64,000 bases of DNA, taken from assembly GCF_021018895.1 (NCBI RefSeq), contig NC_079381.1, forward strand, positions 12,587,001 to 12,651,000. Direction: 5' to 3'. This DNA comes from Seriola aureovittata. Lineage: Eukaryota > Chordata > Actinopteri > Carangiformes > Carangidae. The translations under genes and the position numbers were made by a program. Under the pieces are notes generated by a model. The model did no database searches and was not told the DNA's origin. It saw nothing but the letters and a program-made list of their open reading frames with translations. Of the stretch, positions 12,696 through 25,622 are shown one piece after another. Every line of letters starts with the position of its first letter. Positions within the stretch are counted from its first letter, which is position 1.

Positions 12696-14959
12696 CATTT
12701 AAATGTAATTCGGTACAAAAACAGCTTGTACATGTGAGATGTTGATTTTAAATAAAGTAAGTAAACAGATCAGAAATTCAAGAGCTATATACTGATTGAA
12801 ACAGCAGGATCAGTTGCAGATTTACAAGCCCCAGGCTTAATCAGTGTTATCTTTTAATAGAACTGTTACAATGATTAGTAAAAATAACATCCCACTAACC
12901 TATTTAACATCTTTTTTTTTTAAATATTATTTTGATGAATATTAATCTTACAAAAGAAATCAACATAAAGTTTTTGGATGGCAAACCACATCCTGTATAT
13001 CCTGCATCCTTTAGAATGATTGAACAGCTAGTTTTTCTAATCCCTGGATGAAGCTCAGTGGCACCACATACATGACAATATAGAAAGCTCAGAGTAAACA
13101 TTCAACAGATGCACGGCAGGTTGGTTAAATGTGTGCTGTGTTCTCGCTACAGATCAGAACAAGATGTTTAAAATCTAGATATAAAAAGCTTCAGAGGACG
13201 TGGCAGGTAAACAGTGCTTACTAATAGACAAAAAATAAACCCGTAGCATATATATCTCCACAGTGTTTAAGAATCAACACATACCCGCAACCATTTTACA
13301 TTATTCATAAAAACTTTGACAGCAAATAATCCGACTTATAGTTTCACAGGATATTGTTAATTTCTGGGACTGGGGTTTATGGCTTCCTTGACTTTTAATA
13401 TCTTGAGTAACTAGACTTAGAATGTTTTTTTTAATAGTTTAGTGTGAAACACAAAAGTCCTTTGCATGAAATTGTAAAGAAAAACCATGTGGCATGAGTT
13501 TCACTTAACTGAGTAACCAAGGGTGTGAAACGACTTTTAGCTGAATAAAGCCTTTGGAAAAGAACAGCATTGTTTGTACATTATTTGAACTTCATATTTA
13601 CTCAATGAGCTTAATCAGAGAAACAAAGATAACACTACCTACGTCTGGATTTCTTGGTTTTAGGATGGAAATAATAGATAGATAGATTAAAAATGAGCAT
13701 TTAAACTGGAGTTTAGAGTATAAGGTTGCAGAAAAACAATCTCCCAATGCTATGTTTTTCTTTTATAGTAACATAAGATATCTTTAAGTCGAAGGATCCA
13801 CAAACCTTTTAGTATGATTGTACAAAAACAGCTTTGTATTAGCATCCTTCAAAATGGCATTTTACCATTGCTCATTCATAACATAAATACAAACCCTCTG
13901 CTCTCCCAAACTGACAACAATTAAATACTGTACGACAATATGATTGAATTAACTGTTAGGAAAACATACATTTCAAAAATATTCATTAAAAATCTTTGGC
14001 TTAGTGTCATAAAATGTCCCTGCACACTTTTTCCTTCATATCAGAGTCACACAGCTTGTGTCAGCTTTTACTACTCATAAGACGACTGCTGGTCACTGCT
14101 GAGGCAGAGAGGTAATCTCAGGGCGCCCTCAAGTGTTCAACAACAGCAGAGACAACGCACAGATGCAGCATTAACAGTCAACAGACTATGCAAACAGACA
14201 CTGATATACTGTGTCCGCACATTAGTTTGAATGACTGGGTCTAGCAAAGCAGGATAAATACAAATCTCTGCACTGGCAACATAATGACTAATGTAGGCAA
14301 AGAGGAAGACTAGAAAGGCAAAGTGCGCTAGAAAAGATGTGACCAGTCCAGTAAATAACTCAGACTTCATTTATAGCAAAGGAGAGAATCAGAGCATTAT
14401 TATAAGAGGTAAATAGCAGCGGTAGCTTTTAACAGTGAGTCAGTGAGTGTGTGTCCTGACATGCTCGGTTATATGATGCTGATTGCTCTATATTCCCACA
14501 GACTTGAACCTCACAGACATGTGCAAAGTGCACATAGTAGCCATCTACTTTTGCTCCCTGGGTTTAAAAATGTACTATACTGTCATGCTAAATTTCCATG
14601 ACTGTACTACTTAGTTAAAAACAACCAGTATAAATGAAACAACACCGAAAATACGTTGATAGTCTGAGCAATGGCATTTTTTCCAGATGTGAAAATGCGA
14701 TTACTTTTACTGTTCACAATGACTTCCAAATTCCATAACTTTTGTTGGAGTGTCATGACAGTAAAAAAATGTCATTTTACTGAGACCTGTCTCAGTCATG
14801 ACTGCTACAGACACACTAAGCAATGGAAAAGTTTGTCATGTCACTGACAGCTGTGACATGTGACAACTGTGCCTGAAAACTGTGAAGAGTGTCACTGCTA
14901 AGTCAGTAAAGGCTCTATGGAATGATTTTTGTATGTCAACTGGTGTGAAACTCACCCTG

Positions 14960-17900
14960 CTACAGGTAAGTGTCATGCTCTGCACTGCTCAGACTCTCTT
15001 TAGACTTTTGTAGGGTCATGTGCTCGAGGAGCGGTGAGGGGTCAGTGGGAGGATAAGGATTAACTTTCTCCTGTGGTGGAAGGTTTGTTTTCTTCTGCTT
15101 TTCCATGTTAGCATTTCTACTTTCCTTTGCATCCTCTGCTTGCACCCCATCTGTCTTAGGTGCCAGGGGAGACTCTACGATGATGGTGGGCCTCTGTCTC
15201 AGGTCCTGCCGGCTTGGTGGCTCGGCAGCCATGATGGCCTTGGCACCATGCATCCTGGGAGGGGACTTACAGTGTAGATCTCCACGAGTCTCCTTCCAGG
15301 ACCGCAGCTGAGTGTGATGTTCCTTCTCGATGTCTCTCTCAGACACGGATAACTCTATTATCTGAAACACGGGGACAGAATGAGTGTGAATCAAGTGTGA
15401 GTTAATGTCTGGGTTTTTTGGTTAAAGTATTCCAGCACGTTACAGCTTAAGTCTTTTTATATTGCTGTTCCCACAACCACAAGAGGGCAAAGTCAAAGAG
15501 AGACAGCTGAATGTGCAGGAGGTGCTGGGCCAGAACAATAAAACAGATAACACAGATTACAACAGTCAGTATAACCGTACCTCGTGCACCAGGAACCTTT
15601 CTTGCATGTACTGTGGCTGTATAGCTCGGAGCAGCTCCATCGTCTCATAGAGACCTTGGCAGGCCTTCAGTTTCTCTTGGGATCCCAACATGCATTTCAG
15701 GAGAACCAGGCCCACCCTGAAGAGGATCTTAACTCCTGAGAAAAGCATCACATCAGACAGTATCACTTATATTTAAATAGAGAGGGACCACCTAGGAGCT
15801 GCACATAACTGCTGAAGACCCATTCATTTCTATATCGTAGCAGTGAAAAGTGGATATATAGATGGATAACTATAGTGTTTCTCAATTCTTTTATTCCTTA
15901 TTCCAAACAAAAAGAGAGAGGCTTTAACACTTGCCTGTTTCTTTAAAGGTGATCAAGCTCTAGTGTTTACAGGCAAAATTAAAAGGGAGGATAACTTGCA
16001 CATAGCAGGGCCTGAAGGAAAATTAAATACTGGTATTGTGTATTGAGCATTTAACCATGTAAAATGTGCTTCATCTGGGGCTGTATTCATTTATTAGAGG
16101 TTATCTTGTTGAAACATTGCTTCAACATAATCACTTCTCACTTGATTTGACATATTAATAGATCAGTGAGTAATGTCGGGGTATGTCGTCTCACCATCAC
16201 AGAGGAACATGTCCCAGACACGCAGCACCAAGGCCCACGGCAGAGTCCGAGAGAAGGCACACATGAACCACTCGGTCATGTATAGGATGGGTTCCAGCTT
16301 GTGCCTCTTCAGGTGTCGGTGGGCCACAGGGGACACCCGCCGCAGCAGAGCGTACAGGATCTCCCCGTCCAGCTGGATCGCCTCCTGTGGAGACAACGTG
16401 GAACAGCAGTCAGGGAAGAGGGAACAGACTCCTCTCTCTCTTTGCTTAATCTGATTGTGTGATTATCTTGTCCTTGTAGCCTGGTCACCACCTCCGGTTA
16501 TTTGGTTGTTAGTGCATCAGTGTCAAGTGAGAGACACATTGGCCTTAGGAATTTAGCAACATATTATGTGTGCTGACTATAAACTGAGGTTAGCTGGCAA
16601 TTTTATTTATGAGACTGCTGTTTAAATACTGAGGCAGAATCTATGTTGGTAATAAATCTTGGGAAGGGTCATTTCTGGAAAATATACAAAGTAAAAAGAT
16701 TGAATTTCATAATGTGGCAGAAGTTTAAATTTACGCTAACGATAGACAACATTTTATACTATACTAATAGTCATGCTGAACACATTATGAATATGTAATC
16801 TTTTTAAAGTCAACTTGTAATCTGTTGTTCTCAAGCTGTTCTCATGACATACCAGCCCTGTACTGTAGTATCCAGGAAGGTATTTTTCACAAATCTGGAC
16901 AAGAACCCAGAATGCATCCTAGGACAAACAAAGGAATGAGAGCAGCATTTATTATAGAAAATATGGTACTTAAAGATAAAAAAAAATCATGACATAGAGA
17001 AAAACAATAATTTAGTTAACAACATTTACTCATTACACAGTGAGCTTATATCATCACATCACTTTTCTTACCTATTATTCCCCTTAACCCTATCATTAGA
17101 GAAGTTAGTATCTAATATCAACTTCATTTTATTCTATACCAGAGAAAAAAAAACATCTGGAAAGGTCGAATTTCTAGTGTGTGCTCACCTCAGCCGGCAT
17201 ATGCATCAGGAGAACAGCAGCGATGGGAGCTTGAGCCTGACAATAACCCTCTTCAGGACGATGCAGAGTATAAGCCTTCAGAACACGGAACAGGTCCTGC
17301 TGCCTTCATGTACGAACAGGTATAAACTGTGTTCAGAAACTACTGTATATTCAGAAAAAATAATACATTGATGGGCATGATGATAGGCAGTGCTTACCCA
17401 TGGCCTCCTCTCGCTGCAAACATTTCGTGGAAGGGGAACTGTCGATGCAGGTCCCTCTCAATAATATCTACCCATTTAGGATCTCCTGGTTGGTTGTCCA
17501 GTTCCTGAAAACACAGAATCTTGTCATTAAACATAATTTCTCACTAGACACTTTTTTTTTTTTATTAGCAATTACATAAAGAAGGCAATTCTGAAACTTA
17601 CAGCCTTATACGGACATGTACTATGAATGTACATTATGTTTAATTTGCATCAGTTTTTTGAAAAACACTCGCAGGGACAACAAAAATATACGACTGACCT
17701 GGAACTTGCCCTGGTTTTGCTCCCTTTTCACCTTGCCCCCAGTGAGATAGAGCCAGGCCCGGCCACGCAGGGATGGAGGGATCCCCTTCTGACAGCGGTC
17801 TTTCACCTGTTATTCAACACATGCACACGTTACTCAAGAGGCAGCACAGAGCAAGAGAAAGACGGAATGGGGAAATGTTTCACAGCTTGGACTGCACACT

Positions 17901-20479
17901 GTGAATACTGCAGTATACAGCACTATGACTGATCATCAATTATATATATATATTTTTTTAAACTATTGCGTAACCCCCACCCTGAAAGAATCAAGTTTGA
18001 CCTGAAGGACAAACTTGAGGATCCCCTTTCACTGCTTAAGTGAAAAGTCCATATCAATTTGAATGATAACTCTCACTCTTTATCAGACAGCTTTCTTTTT
18101 TTCCTCAATTCATGAAATGTATGTGCTTTTCTTTAGATAATCTGTTTATTTTGTTAGCTTGAACACTTTTAACTATGTTCGATATGACTTCTTGTGGTAT
18201 ATGTGCTCTGTTTTACTGGTTTTATTTTGTGGAAAACTGAAGCATACAATTGTATCAACTGTGTGAACAATAAAAATACATATAATGAAAAGTGAATCTG
18301 TGCACAATGAATAACTCCTGCAAAGTGCACTTAGTAGTAATATAAAACTAAAAATTATAATCAGTGAAGAGGTGAGAAACATTGCAGACCTTCTTGTGTT
18401 TTTTGGCCATCCACTTGTCCCAGTTGTTGAGCATGTCCAGCCATTTTGCCTCCCGCTGTCTCAGCACCTCGATGGGAATTTCTTCAGCCCTGTAGAGACG
18501 GACAATGTCACTGATAAAAGACAAAAATAATGATTTTCATATATAGTAGTTCCTCTGTACTCTGTCACTTCCCTGTAGTCAGAGGGGGCGGGATAGTGGC
18601 TCATCTCTTCCTTGTCCACACAGGAAATCTACCCTCAGACGAAACAGTGGAACACTTGCCATCGGCAGCAAAGTACAAGGAAAACAGGAAGCTATGCGAG
18701 AACTTTCCCCTAGTTCAGTTCCCTACAACCTCCTACACAAAACACCAATATCTCACTTCACTACAGCCCTACTGAAGATCAGAGCTGCCATTTTGACGCA
18801 CACAGATTTCCTGTACTGATCCTGAACAAAAGCCTGGTCTTCTTGGCAAGCAAATTTTAACAAATTTAAAGAGCTGACTGACATGGTTTTGCATGCAATA
18901 GCTAAAGAAAGTTCACAAGTTGTCAATCACTTATCTCTATATAAAGATATCACAGTGACTTGGCTGGACTAATACGTCTAAATTGGGACTGTTTCTTTTA
19001 TATCTTCAAAATAAAACACAACCTCTAAACATTTTGTGGCCGATGTTGAGCCCAAGATGTTTATATGCAATTTATGTATAAAGCACATTTAAGAACAACA
19101 AAAGATGAACCAAGTGCTGTACAATTTCTAAGGCAAAGTTAAAAGTAAATTGTGTTAGAACAAGTAACAATGTTGGATGTTATGCAGGTCCAAATATTAA
19201 AAAATAAAAATGGTCTTTGAGGCAGAACTTAAAGGTTTCATTAGTTGGGACACTAACACAGGGAGGCTGGTCCAATATCTAAGGGCCACAATGACAAAGG
19301 CTTGATCACCCTCTACCTGTGGTTCCTTGCCTCTTTGGTTTATGTCCGCTTAAAATGCATGAATGTCTACTGGTTAACCAACAGCTTTAACTCACTATGC
19401 AATAACCTAAGATGATTATCATAGAAACGTCTGAAAAATAAACATAATTTTGCATATCAGAATCTTTTTTTTGTGCTATCTCATTAATCATGTAATGACC
19501 CATCAGATTAATTTTGAAACCCTACTGAGGGATCACAACCACCACGTTGGGAACCACTGGCCTAGACCGTGGGATACTCAACAGCTTTGGGTCAGAATAC
19601 CTCAGAGACGTAAAGGAAATTTGAGCCAAGAATGGGAAAAACCCAATTTTTCCTTTTAACAACAAACGTTGAGACACGATTTCAAAAACAATGCTATACA
19701 TATTTTATACATCTATATATTATGAGTCAAGCACGTAAGTAAAGTGGTCTGTCTTTTTGGTGCCAGAGGGAGGTTGAACAAGAAAGGTGGGAAGGTGGGT
19801 CAATCAACTTGTTGATCTACAAGACATTAATATCTTCTATCTTCATGCATGAAACACCATATAACACAACATATGAAACCTGTGACAAGGCCAGTGGACA
19901 TTGCTTCACTTTGAAGGGTCTTAAACCAAAAAGGTTGGCAAACACTGGTCCAGGTGACAAGAAACTAAGATATAAATCAGTGTATTTATAATTTAATTTA
20001 CAATCTGGAATGATCTATTACTTGTTTGTCTTATTACAAGTTTATTCAATGACAGCAGCTATCTCCACATGGATGAAAGAACAGACTTTACCTACAACAG
20101 TCTGATGATCCCAGCTTTTACAAGGGGGTTTGTTGATGGTGTGTGTCAATGTGTGTGAGCTCTTCTCGTTTCCTTTACCTGTCTTCAGCTGAGTGCTAGA
20201 AAAATACTGCAAATATGTGGCAGTCTATGGACTCACGATCAAACATTTCATTCAGTTTCTAACTGTGGCAATCTGAACATTATGAAACTCCACTTACGAG
20301 TCTCTGGAGTTCTGCTGGGCTCCCCCGGTGAATCCATACTTGTCCACCGGTTCCTCCCTGGGGATGGCATTGCCGTTTACTTCTGTGTCGGATCCATACA
20401 AACTGCCTTTCCCATTATCTGTCAGCTTCTCTGTGCTGCCCCGCATTTCAAGTCCATTGCCCTGCTCGGTTTTTGCCAT
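14960..20479 (-). CDS. tbc1d10a: TBC1 domain family member 10A (EPI64), RabGAP, nine coding exons
   Basis: Predicted GTPase-activating protein for Rab27/Rab35-type Rabs, tethered under the membrane by EBP50/ezrin. Coding exons from 5' to 3' on the minus strand: 20298-20479, 18390-18489, 17699-17806, 17398-17504, 17189-17303, 16853-16918, 16195-16384, 15581-15735 and 14960-15361. All have AG/GT borders and the phases close, giving 474 aa (human about 508). Seen: start [15 protein letters not shown] and [20 protein letters not shown] before the TBC domain (about residues 97-310); catalytic Arg finger in [10 protein letters not shown] (R151); Gln finger in GYCQAQAP (Q188); [14 protein letters not shown]; a basic low-complexity tail; and the C-terminus DTYL, the class I PDZ ligand known for EPI64. 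The N- and C-termini match 10A rather than 10B or 10C. The first intron is about 1.8 kb. Confidence 0.93.
19040..19345. repeat. Dispersed repeat in tbc1d10a intron 1
   Basis: The order 'tttatgtataaagcacattt', 'caagtgctgtacaa' and 'aaggcttgatcaccct' resembles an abundant dispersed element of teleost genomes. The family assignment is from memory and unverified. It may be a LINE-derived or non-autonomous element. Confidence 0.45.
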
Positions 20480-21020
20480 TTAATCAACATTTATCTTAGC
20501 AGAAGCCGCCTGTCTACAGTCTGTTCACATAACTTCGGATCAAGCTTGAAAGCTTAGCTAACACTTTAAAGCTCTCCATGAAGACGCCCGCCGGTTAGCA
20601 AACCTACTGTCACAGCTAGCCACGGTTGCTAGGATGATTTGCTTCCTAGCTGCTAGCTCGCTAGTGCTAAAAACACTTAGGTTGTTTGTTTCATAGTAAA
20701 CCTCCTGACTTTGGTCACGTAATTAATATATCAGTCACGCAAAATGATTTCCACCAACGGATCAAACTATTAAAGAGTCAAACGCAGCACTGACGATAAA
20801 TTAGTACAGTATCCGTCGGCTAACTCCGAAGCTAATATGCTAGCATCACACAACTGTCAGCTGACACACACACCTCGAGAATCTCTTCTGTCAGCAGGAA
20901 TGTAGGTTAGCTGCCGGCTACAAGGAAGCTGGAGCAGATTAGTAAACAAAACATCCCTGGCATGCTATGACTCTCCACTGCCATCTACTGCTCAACATTA
21001 GGCTACATGTCCAGGTACAG

Positions 21021-21024
<4 letters not shown>

Positions 21025-21052
<28 letters not shown>

Positions 21053-21066
21053 TATATTATATATAT
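21025..21066. repeat. TA microsatellite
   Basis: Nearly uninterrupted (TA)n with a single GA interruption. Confidence 0.9.
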
Positions 21067-21559
21067 CTTTATTATAATTTTATTTATAAAAAGGCAAAGA
21101 TTAGAGAAGCCTGAAAATTGATTGCAAATTCATGTATCAAAAGTTTGTTTTTCCCCTTTTCCTTTCACAATCAGCATACTACTACTAACATTTAGTTGGT
21201 GACCCTTAGGAGGGGCCCTGCCTCTAAATTGGGAACCACAGGACTAAACTTTCTAACAGTATCAAATGTAGTTTAAAGTAGATGCACAACAAGCAGCTAC
21301 AACAATGAAATGCTGCTTACAAATTGATGATCAGTATTAACAATGTGATTTATTTTCAGTAGATTTTGCTGATGATACCTCTGTACTTTCATTTGAGTAG
21401 GATTTTGAATGGAGGCTTTTTATTCGTAAATAGTCATAATGCATCCTGTCCTCTTTTAGAGTTATATTATATTGTTGGATTACTGATGCAGACATATAAG
21501 CAGCATGTTGTACCTGTGCAGAAGAAAATTTGATTTATTTGTTGAAAAAATAGAGCATT

Positions 21560-21680
21560 TCTCTCTGAAATATAGTAAAGTACATAAGTATTATATGACA
21601 AAAAATGAAAATACTCAAGTAAAGTACAAGTACCTCAAAGTTGTACTTCAGTAAATGTACTTTGCTACTTTCCAGGTATA
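21560..21680 (-). mobile_element. Non-autonomous DNA-transposon-like repeat
   Basis: Read on the minus strand, TGGAAAGTAGCAAAGTACAT is followed by TTACTGAAGTACAACTTTGA and GGTACTTGTACTTTACTTGA. This is the arrangement of a very common teleost repeat built on AGTACATTTACT/TACTTGTACTTTACTTGAGTA motifs. A second copy in the other orientation lies at 53212-53420. No transposase is present. Confidence 0.6.
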
Positions 21681-21861
21681 TTGTAGGGATATATGCAGAT
21701 ACTTGGCATATGCTGTACATATGTTTCTATACATACATGTATACAAATTTAGCCATTTCCTTTAAATGATCATTTTAAAACGAAGACTCGTTTTGCACTT
21801 AATGTAATTACATAAACATTGACACAAGACTATGTACTTTTATTAACATTTCTTTGGCTTG

Positions 21862-21888
21862 ACACACACACACACACACACACACACA
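21862..21888. repeat. CA microsatellite
   Basis: Short uninterrupted (CA)n between the tbc1d10a promoter side and the pptc7 3' end. Confidence 0.9.
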
Positions 21889-22002
21889 GCTGTCAGTCAT
21901 TTGTAAGACTGAATTAATCTTTTGTGAAGATTTGTCTGAAGATAAAATTGGTTCAAACATGGAATCATGAAATCACTCAAATTTAGTATAAATACTAGAT
22001 TC

Positions 22003-22008
22003 TTTATT
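22003..22008 (-). promoter_or_regulatory. pptc7: Candidate polyadenylation signal of pptc7
   Basis: AATAAA on the minus strand, about 2.7 kb beyond the pptc7 stop. The gene-free stretch 22.0-24.7 kb is consistent with a long 3' UTR and contains a CA tract at 23599-23670. Inferred, without transcript evidence. Confidence 0.4.
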
Positions 22009-23598
22009 TAAATATTGTACATATTTTAAAACATATTTACATAAATTAGACCTGCATTGTTACACTCTATATACACTGACATAGGTGTGTCTTTCATACG
22101 CACAAACATCGCTTTCTGGAAAGAGGACAATCATACCATACAGACTGCAGAAGCACCTTTGAGAACGACTTTACAGGAGAGAAAGAATGGGGCAGACTTC
22201 ATTTACATCAAACACTGGGCAGCGTGACCGAGACGAGACAAGCTTGCAATGACAGGAAAGGCCTCTTGATTACGGGAATAGCTATTTGTTAAGGCTGAAA
22301 CTGTGCTCACCCTCATACCGTAAGTTCACAGCACCATTACCCATCTCACTACCCCTCCCTCTGCATATGAGTTACATCTCCCTGTCAAATAGGGAGCTAT
22401 CTTTGAAATAAATAGAAGTTCAGAACCTTTGTACACAAACCATGCTTAAGACAAGAACAGACTACAACTGTGTGAAATGAACTTTGAAAAAAAATGGCGC
22501 AGAAAGCTCAGACAGAAACCAACAACAACTGCCATTATGTATATGAGGAAGAAAAGATCAGTCTAATTTGGATTCATGTAAAATGTGGCTATTTGTTGTC
22601 CTGCTGATCCACCACATACATGAATTATTTGTAGAACCCCGCTTACTAATGCAAGACATGTGCAGGACCAGTGGATTCAACTATGGCAGCAACTGTAGAA
22701 TTTCTACCATGACTGTTAAAAGAACAACACAATGACAATATTGGTCTCCACCAACACAGTGTTACCTTTACAACTCGGCTTACAGATTAATCATGTATTT
22801 ATATATGGCTTTCCTTCTTTGGTTTATAAACCTGTCTAATACATCAGTCACATATGATTTATACCAAGAATATGATACAACCTTTGTTCGCAAACAACTT
22901 TAGGCATAGAAAAGACATTTCAGTGTTCCTCGGAACATTTCCACCCACACCTCTTGCCATCACGCTAGACTCAGAGCACAAGGAATTTACAGTATTGCTG
23001 TATGATGTTTATAACAACAAAGCATAATGACATACACAAAGAAAATGTGTCTTTGGTGCACCTGCTTTTTAAACTGTAAAGACATTGTCCAAACCACTTG
23101 GGTGAGCTGTTAGACAAAGGGACAGACTATCATGTCTTTGATTATTGTAATTGGATGAAATCCAGCACACAAACAAACACTTACGCACACTCATTACAAT
23201 CATGATGACCATGTTCAAATAAATCATGTCAAGTCATGTACAGACATTGGAATTACAAAAGAAGCAGCAAACAAATGTAAAGGGAAATAAGGAACTGAGA
23301 AAAAAAAAAAACTGAAATCTGACACACACTCACTCTCTCTTACAATTACACACACACACATTTCTTTTTAAGATAGCTGGATCTTTTTGTCATCCATCAC
23401 ACATCATGTCAGCAGACACTTCAAACTCTTTCTCTGAAAACTAAATAACATTAAAAAAATACATCTTTTCCTTTAAATTCATGCCTGACCTATCATTGCA
23501 ATTTAAGCATTCCCAGATGCTAGCTTTAGCTTTGTGAGATAACAAATATTAACATTGAACACACCACACATTCCAAAAACAACCTCTAACATCTGCTC

Positions 23599-23606
23599 CA
23601 CACACA

Positions 23607-23670
<64 letters not shown>
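23599..23670. repeat. CA microsatellite in presumed pptc7 3' UTR
   Basis: (CA)n with a CACGCG interruption near its start. Confidence 0.95.
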
Positions 23671-23671
<1 letters not shown>

Positions 23672-24712
23672 TTTTTAAACATCCTTCCTACCACACAACT
23701 GTTGCAATCAATCTCAGCAAATGTCATCTTGTTCATTTCAGCGAGTGGAAGTGCAGAATTGATAAAGCTCACTTCAAGATTAACATCTATACAAGAAAAA
23801 TATATTTATGAATGCATGTGTACATCCTCCACAACAGTAACGAAATAGCTCTTTGCTTTAACCAACAAAGCAAAGACAACAGGAAGGCCAGAATGTAGCC
23901 CTGAAAACACAGAAATATTTACATCTTATCAGGATGTGCGCTCCGACAGATCCCTCAGCCAAGTGACAAAATCTGATTAACCATCACATGTGAGCTCTTA
24001 CAAGTCTTACGGGTTCTCTTTACAGATTTCTTTTATCTGCACCAATTACTAGTTAGCTCTTCCATGGTTAAACATTCCTAAATCCAACTCTTATTTTTAG
24101 TTCTCCATTAACGCCCATCCACTCCCAACGTCAGCTTCCTCGGTCCATCTATACGCTTTGTTCAAACACGTTTACGACATGGTGCAGATTAACAACTGGG
24201 ACAACAGACACAGTTTAGTCAACTCTATCACTACTCTAACAATCCAAAACCATGGCTTACTCCTCCTATAATATCGCTTTTTATACACAAGGGCTGCCAG
24301 ATTTTAAAACGCCTAGTTAATCCAAACTGTTATGGACTGTCTCTTCATCACATCACCTAAAAAGTGTTGATGCCACACAGTGAGACATGGGAGACTGAGA
24401 GGCATCCCTCAGCCCATTGTACTCGGCTCTTCCCGCATCATGATCAACATGAATATGTCTGTCTAGCTGCCTGCTTCCCCTCAACCGTTCAAGCACCAAA
24501 ACAAAACGGAGGAAGAAAACAAAGTGTTACACGGATGGACGCCAGTCCCGCAGCAAGGAGTGTGTCGTGTTGGTGGGCCTCTCCAATTGGCCCACAGGAC
24601 GCAGTGCATTTGGGGAGGGCTGCAGGTGGAAGACTCAGGCAGATGGGAAGGAAGGATCAGCCCCAAAGAAGCACACACACTCGCGCATATACAAACGCAC
24701 ACAAACGCACTT

Positions 24713-25567
24713 TTAGTCTGTATATTCAGCCACAATGGACAGCAGCACCGTGATATCATCTGGCTTCCCTCCTGCAGAAAAAGACAAAAGAGTGTGAGGA
24801 ACCGTGCCAAACCTGCAACCATGCAAAGTAGGGCTGGAGGTTTTTTTCTGCAATGCCAGTTGGAACTCATGACCACCATGTGCTGAGAGCATAACATTTC
24901 CCTTTCTATTTAGCTTTGGTCTGGACAAAGGAAGCCAAACTAAAGCTGTGAATGATGCCAAATATCATTAAATTTACACAATATTTTCATTCACATTTTT
25001 AAATTCTTAAACTTCAGACAATTGAAGACACAGTTTTTAAAGTTGACCGTTTTAATAATAATTAAAAAAAAAAAAAAAGGGACCATTTTTGTTTGTTGTA
25101 AGTTTTTTTGGGGGCATTTTTACATTTATTTTGACAGGACAGTGAGAGATAGGCAGGAAAGTTAGGGAGAGAGAGGGGATGACATGCAGCAAAGGGCCGT
25201 GAGTCGGACTCAACCCATGGTCATTGCGGTTAGGACTAAGCCTATGTGGTCTCTCAGCTTTTAATAACATCTGAATTACATATACCTTATTAAGCATAGT
25301 GTTAAAAAGAGAAAACACATCTGAGCACAGTACACTTACCTCTTACATTCAGGCCATTGTCACAGGCAAACTGTGCAAAAGGAGACATATAGTTTGGGTC
25401 ATAGGCAAGGTCGTGAGCTTGCTTTGCAATGCTCTGTGCAGTCTGCAGGATGCTGTCATAGTTGGTAGTCTGAATAAAGCAAATATAAAAAGCATTAAAA
25501 GGTGAAAGAAAATAAATCTCTGTGCACATATGTATAGTGTGTAACTACTGTACACACACACACGCGC

Positions 25568-25622
<55 letters not shown>

